A stretch of 64,000 nt of DNA from Rhizobium gallicum bv. gallicum R602sp (GTDB lineage: Bacteria; Pseudomonadota; Alphaproteobacteria; Rhizobiales; Rhizobiaceae): the NCBI RefSeq assembly GCF_000816845.1, contig NZ_CP006877.1:2733501-2797500 (forward strand), read 5' to 3'. The notes under the pieces are model-generated. The model searched no databases. It was given only the letters and a program-made list of their open reading frames with translations, and was not told the origin of the DNA. The position numbers and the translations under genes are program-made. Positions within the stretch are counted from its first letter, which is position 1. Every line of letters starts with the position of its first letter. Below, piece by piece: positions 17,854 to 25,805 of the stretch.

Positions 17854-18222
17854 ATGCAAGATAAAGCCGCGCAATCGCTGTTGCCAACAAAAGCCGCGCG
17901 TGCACTTGCGATTGCCGCGGAGGAAAAGGTGGGTACCGCCAAGGCCGTAGAGATCGCCGAACGTGTCGGCATGGGCGAAGGCCTCGCAGCGCAACTGCTA
18001 TCCTATCAGGCCAACAAACCCATCTTGGACAGGCTCATGAAGGAAGCAGGCTTCGATGGCGACAATGCCGTTTCGTCTCTGCTTGACAATCTGGGTGAAA
18101 CCTGGCGCACCGAAAGGGATTCACGAAGACGACTAGACAACTATCGAATCCAGCCCGTTGCCAGCGCGGCCGCCCAGTCGGGGCGGCCGTTTGCTTTTGC
18201 AAGTCTCGACATCGACATGTGA
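17854..18222 (+). CDS. Hypothetical protein, low-confidence frame
   Basis: This 122-residue open frame follows the lactate dehydrogenase-like gene and converges on the phosphoesterase gene, overlapping it by 82 bp. The first 90 residues have protein-like alanine-rich helical composition (AARALAIAAEEKVGTAKAVE); the last 27 lie within the overlap. No Shine-Dalgarno is well placed before the ATG. It may be a real small gene, a fragment of one, or chance. I recognise no family. Confidence 0.35.
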   Translation: MQDKAAQSLLPTKAARALAIAAEEKVGTAKAVEIAERVGMGEGLAAQLLSYQANKPILDRLMKEAGFDGDNAVSSLLDNLGETWRTERDSRRRLDNYRIQPVASAAAQSGRPFAFASLDIDM

Positions 18223-18881
18223 TCGTAGGCGACCTTGCGGAAACAAGGTGTCCAGCCGGACGCGGATTTCTCCAGGATGGCGTAGCTTGCCATCGGATGG
18301 CCAGTCTCCACCTTGTGCGGATAGGGTTTGTCATCGTCATAAGCCGGGCCGCCGACGCTGCCGGGATTGACGATGAGGCGGCCGTCGCGAAGCTGGACAA
18401 GGCGCGAAATATGGCTGTGGCCGCACAGGATCAGCGGCAAATCGATCCCGTCTGCGAGCGCCTCGATTTCTTTCAACGGCTTCAGAAACACATGGCCTTC
18501 CGGAGCGACGGACTCCAGCCAGTAGAGATTGTCATTCTTAGGCGTCGCGTGGCAGAGATAGGCTTCACCTTTGTAGATAAGGTCGCTCGGCAGAGATCGC
18601 AGCCAATCGAGATGACGCGGCAGAAGCTGCTGATAGGCAGCTTTGTCGGAAGCATGCATGGATTCCGGCTTCTGCTCGATCAGATAGCGGTCGTGGTTGC
18701 CGCGGACTGTCGGAAGGGCGAGCGAGAGAAGCAGCTCGGCGGTCTTTCCTGCTTCCAGAGGGCCACTGAAGCAATCGCCGAGATCGACGATATCCGAAAT
18801 GCCCTGCGCGCGGATATCGGCAAGCACGGCCTCCAGAGCCAGATGGTTGCCGTGGATATCGGCGATCGCCGCAAACCGCAT
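18141..18881 (-). CDS. Calcineurin-like metallophosphoesterase (YfcE/MJ0936 type)
   Basis: This 246-residue protein has the two-metal phosphoesterase motifs in order: AAIADIHGNHLALEAVL (D-x-H), VDLGDCFSGPLEAGK (GD), VRGNHDRYLIEQKP (GNHD) and ILCGHSHISRLVQ (GHSH), then VNPGSVGGPAYDDDKPYP. All metal ligands are intact. Relatives hydrolyse phosphodiesters, but the physiological substrate is unknown. It starts 2 bp after uraH stops and so is the last gene of the allantoin-pathway run. A link to purine degradation is contextual only. Confidence 0.88.
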   Translation of the reverse strand: MRFAAIADIHGNHLALEAVLADIRAQGISDIVDLGDCFSGPLEAGKTAELLLSLALPTVRGNHDRYLIEQKPESMHASDKAAYQQLLPRHLDWLRSLPSDLIYKGEAYLCHATPKNDNLYWLESVAPEGHVFLKPLKEIEALADGIDLPLILCGHSHISRLVQLRDGRLIVNPGSVGGPAYDDDKPYPHKVETGHPMASYAILEKSASGWTPCFRKVAYDHMSMSRLAKANGRPDWAAALATGWIR

Positions 18882-18883
18882 GG

Positions 18884-19240
18884 CTAGCTCCCGCGATAGG
18901 TGGAATAGCCGTAAGGCGAGATCAGCAGCGGAACGTGATAATGCGCGCCGGTGTCGGCGATGCCGAAGCGGATCGGTACAAGATCGAGAAAGGCCGGATG
19001 CGGCAGGGGCAAGCCTAACGCGCGCAGATAATCGCCTGCATGGAAGAGCAGTTCGTAGGTTCCTGCCTGGAAATTCGCGCCTGAGAGGATCGCGCCGCCG
19101 TCGACACGGCCGTCCGAATTGGTCTCGACCGTCTTGATGTGATGGCGGATATCGCCCTCCAGGCGAAAAAGGTCGATCCTCAGTCTTTCAGCCGGCTTAC
19201 CGGAGGCGGTGTCGAGAACATGGGTCGTCAGTCCGGTCAT
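18884..19240 (-). CDS. uraH: 5-Hydroxyisourate hydrolase (transthyretin-like)
   Basis: This 118-residue enzyme hydrolyses 5-hydroxyisourate, the PuuD product, to OHCU. It has the N-terminal [13 protein letters not shown] block with the active-site His, DGRVDGG in the middle, and the diagnostic C-terminal YRGS. It works as a homotetramer in this family. Its start overlaps the stop of the upstream ureidoglycolate lyase gene by 4 bp. Confidence 0.95.
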   Translation of the reverse strand: MTGLTTHVLDTASGKPAERLRIDLFRLEGDIRHHIKTVETNSDGRVDGGAILSGANFQAGTYELLFHAGDYLRALGLPLPHPAFLDLVPIRFGIADTGAHYHVPLLISPYGYSTYRGS

Positions 19241-19737
19241 TGAGCTGGCTCGCTGATTGTGTATGGGGTTTCGAAGAAATGCTCTTGCAGATTGTCGCCG
19301 GGACCGTCCCTGTCGACAACGAGAAAGTCGCTTTGTTGGTTGAGCACGAGCAGCGGGTGATGCCAGACGTTGCGGCGATAATTCACGCCCTGGTCGCCGT
19401 GTGCGAGGAACACCTGCGGCCTGCCGGGCTTTCCGTCCTGATCTTCCGAAACCACGACCAGAAACGGCCGCCCGGAAAGCGGCGAGAAGCTCTGGCTGCC
19501 GAAAGGATGCCGCTCCATCATGCCGATCTCATAGGGAAAGGCGCGCGGCTGACCGCGGAAGAGATTGATGATGACGCGTGCGCCCTCGCCTGCCGCCTCG
19601 GCCGTAGCCAGCGCATGAAAGCGTTCCGTCGTGCCGCCGTTGATGTACCGCATTGTTGCCGGATCGGCCTCGATAACGTCGCCGAACGGCGCGAATGCAG
19701 TTTTGGTGAGAGGCTGGATGTCGAGAAGGTCTGTCAA
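19237..19737 (-). CDS. allA: Ureidoglycolate lyase
   Basis: This 166-residue enzyme splits ureidoglycolate, the allantoicase product, into glyoxylate and urea. Family motifs are [20 protein letters not shown] near the start, [28 protein letters not shown], and [16 protein letters not shown]. The apparent start is a TTG at 19737, only 3 bp after the hepT stop, with AGGG about 12 bases upstream. The weak start may reflect the join to the toxin-antitoxin pair. It is followed by uraH with a 4 bp overlap. Confidence 0.9.
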   Translation of the reverse strand: MTDLLDIQPLTKTAFAPFGDVIEADPATMRYINGGTTERFHALATAEAAGEGARVIINLFRGQPRAFPYEIGMMERHPFGSQSFSPLSGRPFLVVVSEDQDGKPGRPQVFLAHGDQGVNYRRNVWHHPLLVLNQQSDFLVVDRDGPGDNLQEHFFETPYTISEPAQ

Positions 19738-19740
19738 ATG

Positions 19741-20103
19741 TCATTCACCCTGGGCGTGCCAGTGACGCAATCCATGCAGTTGATCGAGAAGATCGGGGAT
19801 GGCTGTTTGCGCAGTTTCCCAAACGGTGTCCAGGTTCATGCTCATATAGCCGTGAGCGATCCGGCTTCTCATTCCGCGCATCTTTTGCCAGGGCACGTTG
19901 GAGAATTCCGCTGCAAACTCGGGATATTCCTCCATGATTCGCGATGTTGCCGCGCCGATCATCAGGAGGTTCATTCCGACTGCGCGCTGTCTCACAAGGT
20001 CCCTCAGAAATTCATCCTTGCTCATGTCCTTGACAAAATCGATGGTTTCGAATGCGACCTGCTGCATCTCGTCGAGATAGGTTCGAAGCCGATCGATACT
20101 CAT
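19741..20103 (-). CDS. hepT: HepT-family toxin (DUF86 ribonuclease-like)
   Basis: This 120-residue all-helical protein carries the RX4HXY motif of HepT toxins as Arg79, His84 and Tyr86 (RSRIAHGY). HepT proteins are HEPN ribonucleases neutralised by their MntA partner, which AMPylates a tyrosine near this motif in characterised pairs. The antitoxin gene mntA is immediately upstream with a 4 bp overlap, the standard layout. The pair is embedded in the purine-degradation gene run, 3 bp before allA. Confidence 0.9.
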   Translation of the reverse strand: MSIDRLRTYLDEMQQVAFETIDFVKDMSKDEFLRDLVRQRAVGMNLLMIGAATSRIMEEYPEFAAEFSNVPWQKMRGMRSRIAHGYMSMNLDTVWETAQTAIPDLLDQLHGLRHWHAQGE

Positions 20104-20393
20104 ACAGGCTTGGCTTCCTGCAGGACCCGGCTGCGGACACGTTCGGGAATATCGCCTGGCGTCAGAACGTGGATTTCCGTTCCCGACATCAGCGCCTGCA
20201 ACTCCTCCAGCAACCCGCCGAGATCGAAAAGCGTCGTCCCCGGCAGCGCATCGACGAGAATATCGAGATCGCTGTCCGGCCTATCCTCGCCGCGGGCCAC
20301 GGAACCGAAAATGCGCGGGTTCGCCGCCTTGAAACGCGTCGTGGCGTCGCGGATCGCCTGCCTGTTCTTTTCCAGCACTTCCGAAGGCTTCAT
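20100..20393 (-). CDS. mntA: MntA-family minimal nucleotidyltransferase antitoxin
   Basis: This 97-residue protein has the nucleotidyltransferase signature Gly30-Ser31 followed by Asp42-x-Asp44 (GSVARGEDRPDSDLDILVD). It is the right size for an MntA antitoxin that inactivates HepT by adding AMP groups. GGAG lies about ten bases before the ATG. Its stop overlaps the hepT start (ATGA). The 57 bp between alc and mntA has no strong terminator, so read-through from the allantoin genes is likely. Confidence 0.9.
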   Translation of the reverse strand: MKPSEVLEKNRQAIRDATTRFKAANPRIFGSVARGEDRPDSDLDILVDALPGTTLFDLGGLLEELQALMSGTEIHVLTPGDIPERVRSRVLQEAKPV

Positions 20394-20450
20394 CGAGGCA
20401 TCACTCCTGATGCCTCGAATATAGGGGAGCGGCGATAAAGAAGAAAGAAC

Positions 20451-21473
20451 TCACCCCTTCACCCCGAAGAGCCGCAGCCGCATGATGCCGCCATCTGGAT
20501 GCATCGCGATGCGGACATGCGTCACCGGCCCGATATCGGCGATGGCATCCGCGCCATATTCGTGGATGTGGTCCATCTGCAGCTTGGTGCGTGTCAGGAT
20601 CGGCTTCCAGTTTTCCGAAGCCGCTGTATCCACTTCGCTCAGAGTATCGCCAAGATCGGGCAGATAGGCGCCGAGAAGCTCGCAGGTGTCCGGGAAATTG
20701 CCCTTGAAGAAGGCGGTATCGACTATGACGCGCTTGATTGTGCCGGGGTGGCCAAGGCGGATCACAGCCCAGTCGTGACCCGGGCCGCGGCGGCGCTTGG
20801 TTTCCCAGCCGTCGCCCATATTGATGCCGCGACCGGGGCCGAGCATCTTGTCCGGGTGGCCGTAATGGGCGTCCGACCAGGCAAGCGACTTCGCGCCATT
20901 GAAGATATAGCCGAGGTCAACCTCCTCGCTCGCACCGACCTTCGACCAGTCGAAATAGGCCGAACCGTAGACGCGCAGGCGCGCGACGCCGCCATCGGGA
21001 TAGATATGCAGGCGCAGATGCGTCCAGATCTTCTCCTTGCCGGCATTCTCGAAGAAGTGATGTGCGCTTGGCCCCAGAGGCGACTTCGCGAGGATTTCGG
21101 TCCACACCGTTGCGTCGGTCGGATCGCCGTCGTCGACGAAAACGGCGTCGATCGAGCAATGCGGCGGATAGTTGCCGGTAAAATAGCTGGTATCGACGTC
21201 GAAGCCGAAGATGCGGCCGGGCATGGCAAGCTTGACGATCGCCCAGTCATGGCCGGGCACGCGCTTGCGGCGGCTTTCCCAGCCGTCCATGTACTTGCCG
21301 TTGTCGTCGTAAAGATCCGCATCGAAGCTCGCCGGCACATCCTGCAGCATGCGCTCGAGCGGCGCAAAGAACTCGTCCGTCGCATAGAGGCCCCTGGCGC
21401 CGAGGCGCGCAGACGCAAGGTTGATCGCGCCGTTCGCGAAGGACGGCAGGCTGGCATTGGAATTGTCGGTCAT
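20451..21473 (-). CDS. alc: Allantoicase
   Basis: This 340-residue hydrolase splits allantoate into ureidoglycolate and urea. It consists of two homologous beta-jelly-roll repeats. DGWESRRKRVPGHDWAIVKL, GRIFGFDVDT and FTGNYPPHC in the first half match DGWETKRRRGPGHDWAVIRL, GTIKRVIVDT and FKGNFPDTC in the second. The start abuts the uraD stop, so uraD and alc are tightly coupled. Length and both repeats are complete. Confidence 0.95.
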   Translation of the reverse strand: MTDNSNASLPSFANGAINLASARLGARGLYATDEFFAPLERMLQDVPASFDADLYDDNGKYMDGWESRRKRVPGHDWAIVKLAMPGRIFGFDVDTSYFTGNYPPHCSIDAVFVDDGDPTDATVWTEILAKSPLGPSAHHFFENAGKEKIWTHLRLHIYPDGGVARLRVYGSAYFDWSKVGASEEVDLGYIFNGAKSLAWSDAHYGHPDKMLGPGRGINMGDGWETKRRRGPGHDWAVIRLGHPGTIKRVIVDTAFFKGNFPDTCELLGAYLPDLGDTLSEVDTAASENWKPILTRTKLQMDHIHEYGADAIADIGPVTHVRIAMHPDGGIMRLRLFGVKG

Positions 21474-21971
21474 TCACTTCTCCGGAAGCATGGATGTCAG
21501 TCGCAAAAGCGCAATCTTTTCGACCTCAGCGCAGGCGGTCGCAAGTTCCTCGTCGCGGCTGTTGCCGATACGTTTTTCGAAAGCCGCAAGAATATCGTCC
21601 TTGTTCAGTCCCTTCACCGCGACGATGAAGGGAAAGCCGAATTTCTGGACATAGGTGGCGTTGAGTTCGGTGAAGCGGGCATGCTCTTCGCGGCTCAGCC
21701 GGTCAAGTCCGGCACTTGCCTGCTCCTTCTTGCTGTCTTCCGTCAGTTCGCCGGCGACTGCCAGGCGTCCGGCAAGATCGGGATGGGCGCGAAGAACGCC
21801 AAGACGCTCCTCCTCGCTTGCCGCGCGGAAGATCGCGACGAGCGGAATGTGCACCTTGTCCACAGTCAACTCTTCGCCAATGAAACCGTCGTCATAAGCG
21901 CGCTCTGCAATGAAGGACGAATGTTCGAAAACACCGCCGAAACGCGACACGAATTCATCCCGCCGGATCAT
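21474..21971 (-). CDS. uraD: OHCU decarboxylase
   Basis: This 165-residue helical enzyme decarboxylates 2-oxo-4-hydroxy-4-carboxy-5-ureidoimidazoline to S-allantoin. The motifs are HPDLAGRLA (with the catalytic His), TEDSKKEQASAGLDRLSREE and KFGFPFIVAVKGLNKDDIL. I start it at the ATG at 21971, which overlaps the puuE stop as TGATG; an upstream start would add 48 residues within puuE. It lies between puuE and alc. Confidence 0.95.
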   Translation of the reverse strand: MIRRDEFVSRFGGVFEHSSFIAERAYDDGFIGEELTVDKVHIPLVAIFRAASEEERLGVLRAHPDLAGRLAVAGELTEDSKKEQASAGLDRLSREEHARFTELNATYVQKFGFPFIVAVKGLNKDDILAAFEKRIGNSRDEELATACAEVEKIALLRLTSMLPEK

Positions 21972-22897
21972 CAGGTCATGTCCTGCTTGTGGTTCTTGTG
22001 CCAATGCTCGGCAATCTCGATGCGGCGAGGGATCCACACGTTGTCGTGCTTCAGCACATATTCGATGAAACGCTTCAGGGCTGCAGCGCGGCCGGGCCGA
22101 CCGACCAGACGGCAATGCAGGCCGACCGACATCATCTTCGGATTGCCGGCCCTGCCTTCTTCGTAGAGCATATCGAAGGCATCCTTGAGATACGTGAAGA
22201 ATTGATCGCCGGAATTGAAGCCCTGCGGCGTCGCAAAGCGCATGTCGTTCGTTTCAAGCGTATAAGGAATGATGAGGAACGGTTTGTCATCAATCCCCTT
22301 CACCCAGTAGGGCAGGTCGTCGGCATAAGAGTCTGACGAATAAAGGAACCCACCCTCCTCTTGAACCAGCCGCAGCGTATTGTCGGAGGGCTTTCCCTGG
22401 TACATGCCGTAGGGGCGCTCGCCGGTGAGCTCGGTGTGGAGACGCACCGCCTCGAGAATGTGCTTGCGCTCGAGGTCTTCCGGAAAATCCTTGTACTCCA
22501 GCCATCGGTAGCCATGGCTGGCGATCTCCCAGCCGGCTTCCTTCATCGCCGCGACGGCCTCCGGATTGCGGGCCATCGCAAGCGTCACGCCGTAGACGGT
22601 CGCCTGAACCTTGAGCTCGGTGAACATGCGCCAGAGCCGCCAGAACCCGGCACGCGAACCGTATTCGTAGATCGATTCCATGTTCAAGTTGCGCTGGCCC
22701 GGCCAGGGCGCTGCTCCCACGATTTCCGACAGCAGGTTCTCGGACGACGCATCACCATCGAGGATCGAGCTCTCACCGCCCTCTTCGTAATTGATGACGA
22801 ACTGCACGGCGAGGCGGGCCTCGTCCGGCCATTTCGGATCGGGGGTATTGCGACCATAGCCGACGAGATTGCGCGGATAGGTATCGGAAGCCATCAA
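21971..22897 (-). CDS. puuE: Allantoinase PuuE (polysaccharide-deacetylase type)
   Basis: This 308-residue enzyme hydrolyses allantoin to allantoate. It belongs to the metal-independent allantoinases with a polysaccharide-deacetylase fold, not the DAL1 amidohydrolases. The N-terminal MASDTYPRNLVGYGRNTPDP and INYEEGGESSILDGD are characteristic, followed by WEIASHGYRWLEY and a C-terminal PKMMSVGLHCRLVGRPGR. It is the first gene of the puuE-uraD-alc-mntA-hepT-allA-uraH-phosphoesterase run. Its promoter should lie in the 112 bp between it and azlD. Confidence 0.95.
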   Translation of the reverse strand: MMASDTYPRNLVGYGRNTPDPKWPDEARLAVQFVINYEEGGESSILDGDASSENLLSEIVGAAPWPGQRNLNMESIYEYGSRAGFWRLWRMFTELKVQATVYGVTLAMARNPEAVAAMKEAGWEIASHGYRWLEYKDFPEDLERKHILEAVRLHTELTGERPYGMYQGKPSDNTLRLVQEEGGFLYSSDSYADDLPYWVKGIDDKPFLIIPYTLETNDMRFATPQGFNSGDQFFTYLKDAFDMLYEEGRAGNPKMMSVGLHCRLVGRPGRAAALKRFIEYVLKHDNVWIPRRIEIAEHWHKNHKQDMT

Positions 22898-23009
22898 ATC
22901 ACCTTTTGAAAGTCAGGCGAAACGGTAGCACCCGGAGACGGAATGTCGAGACGGAAATGCGAAACTGACTTTCGCCGCTACGGCACAAGTCGCCGCCTTT
23001 GCGGCTGGG

Positions 23010-23312
23010 TCATATGCCTGCGGCCCGCAATAGCGCGACGCAGAAGACGCCGAGCGCCACGGAAAAGAGCATCGGCAGACGGAGTGCTGCAATGGCGGTG
23101 AGTGCGCAGGCGATCGTTTCCGCAATGCCGGTGGCAAAGGCGGTCGGCGCGACGACCGCCATCAGAACGGCAGGCGGAATGGATTCGATCGCCTTTCGGC
23201 GGCTTCCCTCCAAGGACACATGCCACATGAGCACAAGACCGCTCAGGCGCGTGAGCACCGTCACGGCTGCCATGGCGATGATCGCGACAAGGGTGGAGAA
23301 ATCGACTGTCAT
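23010..23312 (-). CDS. azlD: AzlD-family branched-chain amino acid export subunit
   Basis: This 100-residue protein has about three to four hydrophobic helices and the AzlD features TVLTRLSGLVLMWH, RKAIESIPPAVLMAVVAPTA and LFSVALGVFCVALLRAAG. With AzlC it forms a two-subunit exporter for branched-chain or related amino acids. Its ATG overlaps the azlC stop (ATGA), so the two are translationally coupled. Confidence 0.88.
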   Translation of the reverse strand: MTVDFSTLVAIIAMAAVTVLTRLSGLVLMWHVSLEGSRRKAIESIPPAVLMAVVAPTAFATGIAETIACALTAIAALRLPMLFSVALGVFCVALLRAAGI

Positions 23313-24013
23313 TGCGTCACCTCCACGCGCCGACTGCCGCTGGCGACTGCCGCAAGCAGACCGGCGACGGCGCCGGCTGCGACATACCAGACGCCTGGTA
23401 CGAAATGTTGGGTCGCTACCGCGGCCGCACCGCTTGCGATAAGTACAGCGCCGGTTTCCGGTCCCTTCCAGAAGCCCATGACGAGCACGATGAAGACGGC
23501 CGGAAAGGCGAAATCCAGTCCAAGCGCCACGGGATCACCGAGGAAAGCGCCGAGCGTCGCGCCCGCAAGGCCCGAAAGTACCCAGGCGAGATAGAAGGGT
23601 GCGGCAAGCCCAGCGAACCAGGCGGGCGTGAGCCGCGCAAGACCGGCGCGGAATTCCGCCATCGCCCAGATCTCGTCTGCAAGAAACAGGCATGCGAAAT
23701 AGCGCCTGCGTCCGCCAAAAGCCTGCATCTTGGTGCCGAGCGATGCACTCATCAGTACATGGCGGATATTGACGAGCAAGGCCGCAAAACCGACGCTCGT
23801 CCACGAGGCCGGATGCGTCCAGATATCCATTGCCACGAACTGCGAACCGCCGGCAAAGACCAGCGCGCTCATCAGTGCGGTCTCGACCGGGGAAAGCCCT
23901 TTCGTGACTGCGACCGCGCCGAAGACAAGGCCGATCGGTATGACGGCAGCGATGAGCGGCGAAATGGCTCTCATGCCGCCGAGGAACTCCGCCCATTTTC
24001 CATTCTCATTCAC
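23309..24013 (-). CDS. azlC: AzlC-family branched-chain amino acid exporter
   Basis: This 234-residue membrane protein has about seven to eight hydrophobic segments and the AzlC signatures AVIPIGLVFGAVAVTKGLSP, FAGGSQFVAMDIW and VNIRHVLMSASLGTKMQAF. It starts at a GTG (24013) with GGAGA eight bases upstream. It is directly downstream of an AraC-family gene on the same strand, which may control it. Confidence 0.9.
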   Translation of the reverse strand: MNENGKWAEFLGGMRAISPLIAAVIPIGLVFGAVAVTKGLSPVETALMSALVFAGGSQFVAMDIWTHPASWTSVGFAALLVNIRHVLMSASLGTKMQAFGGRRRYFACLFLADEIWAMAEFRAGLARLTPAWFAGLAAPFYLAWVLSGLAGATLGAFLGDPVALGLDFAFPAVFIVLVMGFWKGPETGAVLIASGAAAVATQHFVPGVWYVAAGAVAGLLAAVASGSRRVEVTQ

Positions 24014-24080
24014 GACAGGATCTCCGATTTGATGCGGAGGTTTTAGAATGGAGATGAATGGTCGTCTTGAACGAAAGTGA

Positions 24081-24938
24081 CTACCGCGCGCGATACTGGC
24101 CGGGCGTCACGCCGGTGCGCGCCTTGAAATGCCGGCTGAAATGCGCCTGGTCGGCGAAACCGCATTCGAGCGCAATGTCCGCCGGCTGTCCGCCAGCCTG
24201 CAGCTTGCGCCGGGCAACGCGAATGCGGATATCAGTGAGGAAGGCGTGCGGCGTGATGTGGAATTCCTTGCGGAAGGCGCGTATCAGATGCGCACGGCTG
24301 AGGCCCGCCACGGCGGCGAGTTCTTCAAGTCCGACATCAAAGGCGTAGTTTTCCATCAGGTAGTCACGGGCGCGCTGCACCCCCGACCGCTCCTGCGTGT
24401 CGATCGGCACGATGATTGAACTGCCGTGATGCCGAAACATGGCCTCGAGCACAAGGAACATGCCCTGACTGGTCTCCAGCGCACCGGCCCCCGATTCCAG
24501 CGCGCGGTGCGCATCATGAAAAGCCTCGGCAAGCCGGGGATCGCGGAGGATCTGCTTGCCGAAGGCCGGCATGCCGCTGAAGGTGCGGCCGGTGACATCT
24601 TCCAGGATTTCCCGGAAGAGTGACGTGTCCGGGTAGATCATCCGGTAGCGATAGCCGCCCTCGACAGGCACGCCATCATGGATTTCGCCCGGATTGATCA
24701 GATAGAGATCGCCCGGCCCCGAGCTTTCGCGCGCGCCCCGGATCGTCGCGATCTGGCTGCCGCTTTCGATAGCGCCGATGCTGAAGGTCTCGTGGGCATG
24801 CGGCGCGAACTCATGCGTCAGGAAGGTCGCGCTCAGGCATTCCATGCCGCCAAAACGGCTGTCGCGCCAGAATCGCGTCGTCTCCGCCCCAGACAGCGGC
24901 ATGGCTTCGGTTGCCTGTTCCTGGGAGATGTTGTCCAT
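24081..24938 (-). CDS. AraC-family transcriptional regulator
   Basis: This 285-residue regulator has an N-terminal cupin-type sensing domain (LTHEFAPHAHETFSIGAIES, PGDLYLINPGEIHDG) and a C-terminal double helix-turn-helix (LEELAAVAGLSRAHLIRAFR and ADIALECGFADQAHFSRHFK, ending GVTPGQYRAR). This arrangement is common in regulators placed upstream of azlCD or LysE-type exporters. It precedes azlC by 67 bp in the same direction. The effector is probably an amino acid, by context only. Confidence 0.88.
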   Translation of the reverse strand: MDNISQEQATEAMPLSGAETTRFWRDSRFGGMECLSATFLTHEFAPHAHETFSIGAIESGSQIATIRGARESSGPGDLYLINPGEIHDGVPVEGGYRYRMIYPDTSLFREILEDVTGRTFSGMPAFGKQILRDPRLAEAFHDAHRALESGAGALETSQGMFLVLEAMFRHHGSSIIVPIDTQERSGVQRARDYLMENYAFDVGLEELAAVAGLSRAHLIRAFRKEFHITPHAFLTDIRIRVARRKLQAGGQPADIALECGFADQAHFSRHFKARTGVTPGQYRAR

Positions 24939-24985
24939 CGTCCGGATATAGCATCTTTGGGCCGCCCATTCTTGAACAAAAGTGA

Positions 24986-25693
24986 TCAGGCGATCTTGCG
25001 CGCGCTGACCTTGCCCATCGGATGCAGCGAATGGACGCGGAACGGGCCGCCTGCGCCTTCCTCGATCATCAGCGCGATGTTGGCGACGGTGACCGGCTCA
25101 GCGAGAACAGGCTCGAAGACGCTACGCAGCGCCTGCTCGATGCGCGGCATATCGACAAGATTGACAGGACCCGTCACAGGCATGTGGAAGCGGAACTCAT
25201 CCATCACATAGGGATTGCCCCAGCGATGCAGATTGGCAAACTGCGCGGCCGAAAGCCCATCCGGATCGATGCGCTCGATCTCGGCTTCGGAAAGCGGTGC
25301 ACGGAAGCGGTCGAAATGCTGCACGACCGCAGAAGCGAGATAGTGCATGTCTTCGCAGGGGACCGACGGCACGAGGCTGAAGAAATTGCGCAGGCGCGCA
25401 ACCTCGATCCTTGGAATCCGGAACGGCTGGAAGCTGCCGGAAAAGCGCATCATATCGCGTAAAAGTTGCGTTTCCGAAACATCGGCTGCAAGGTGAAACG
25501 GCGCCCTCAACACACCATGGAAACCGTAGCGGCGCGGCACGGCAGTATGGAACGCTACGTCGTGGATGCCGATCCCGCCAATGGCTGGAGGTTCGACCAT
25601 CTCGCCGGAAAAGACGTTGCGACCGAGCCAATTGGCCGCCACATGGCTGATCGGATCGCTCGGCGTAGGCGTGAAGCAAATGGCGTAGCGCAT
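24986..25693 (-). CDS. DUF1045-family protein (2H-phosphoesterase-like)
   Basis: This 235-residue protein begins MRYAICFTPTPSDPISHVAA with GGAGGAG just upstream. YGFHGVLRAPFHL and FRFHMPVTGPV resemble the paired H-x-T/S motifs of 2H phosphoesterases, here partly altered (FHGVL, FHMPV). DUF1045 proteins are usually encoded in phosphonate (phn) operons, where one is thought to act on cyclic phosphate intermediates. No phn genes are adjacent, so this copy is orphaned. A start at 25918 would add 75 residues of unrelated sequence. Confidence 0.8.
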   Translation of the reverse strand: MRYAICFTPTPSDPISHVAANWLGRNVFSGEMVEPPAIGGIGIHDVAFHTAVPRRYGFHGVLRAPFHLAADVSETQLLRDMMRFSGSFQPFRIPRIEVARLRNFFSLVPSVPCEDMHYLASAVVQHFDRFRAPLSEAEIERIDPDGLSAAQFANLHRWGNPYVMDEFRFHMPVTGPVNLVDMPRIEQALRSVFEPVLAEPVTVANIALMIEEGAGGPFRVHSLHPMGKVSARKIA

Positions 25694-25805
25694 ACAATCT
25701 CCTCCACAAGGAAGGGCGCGCAGACGATTCCGGCGCCGTCGATGCGCTAGCAGATAGGCGATTTGCATGACAGAATAACGAAAAGCACCAGCTTCTAATT
25801 CACGT

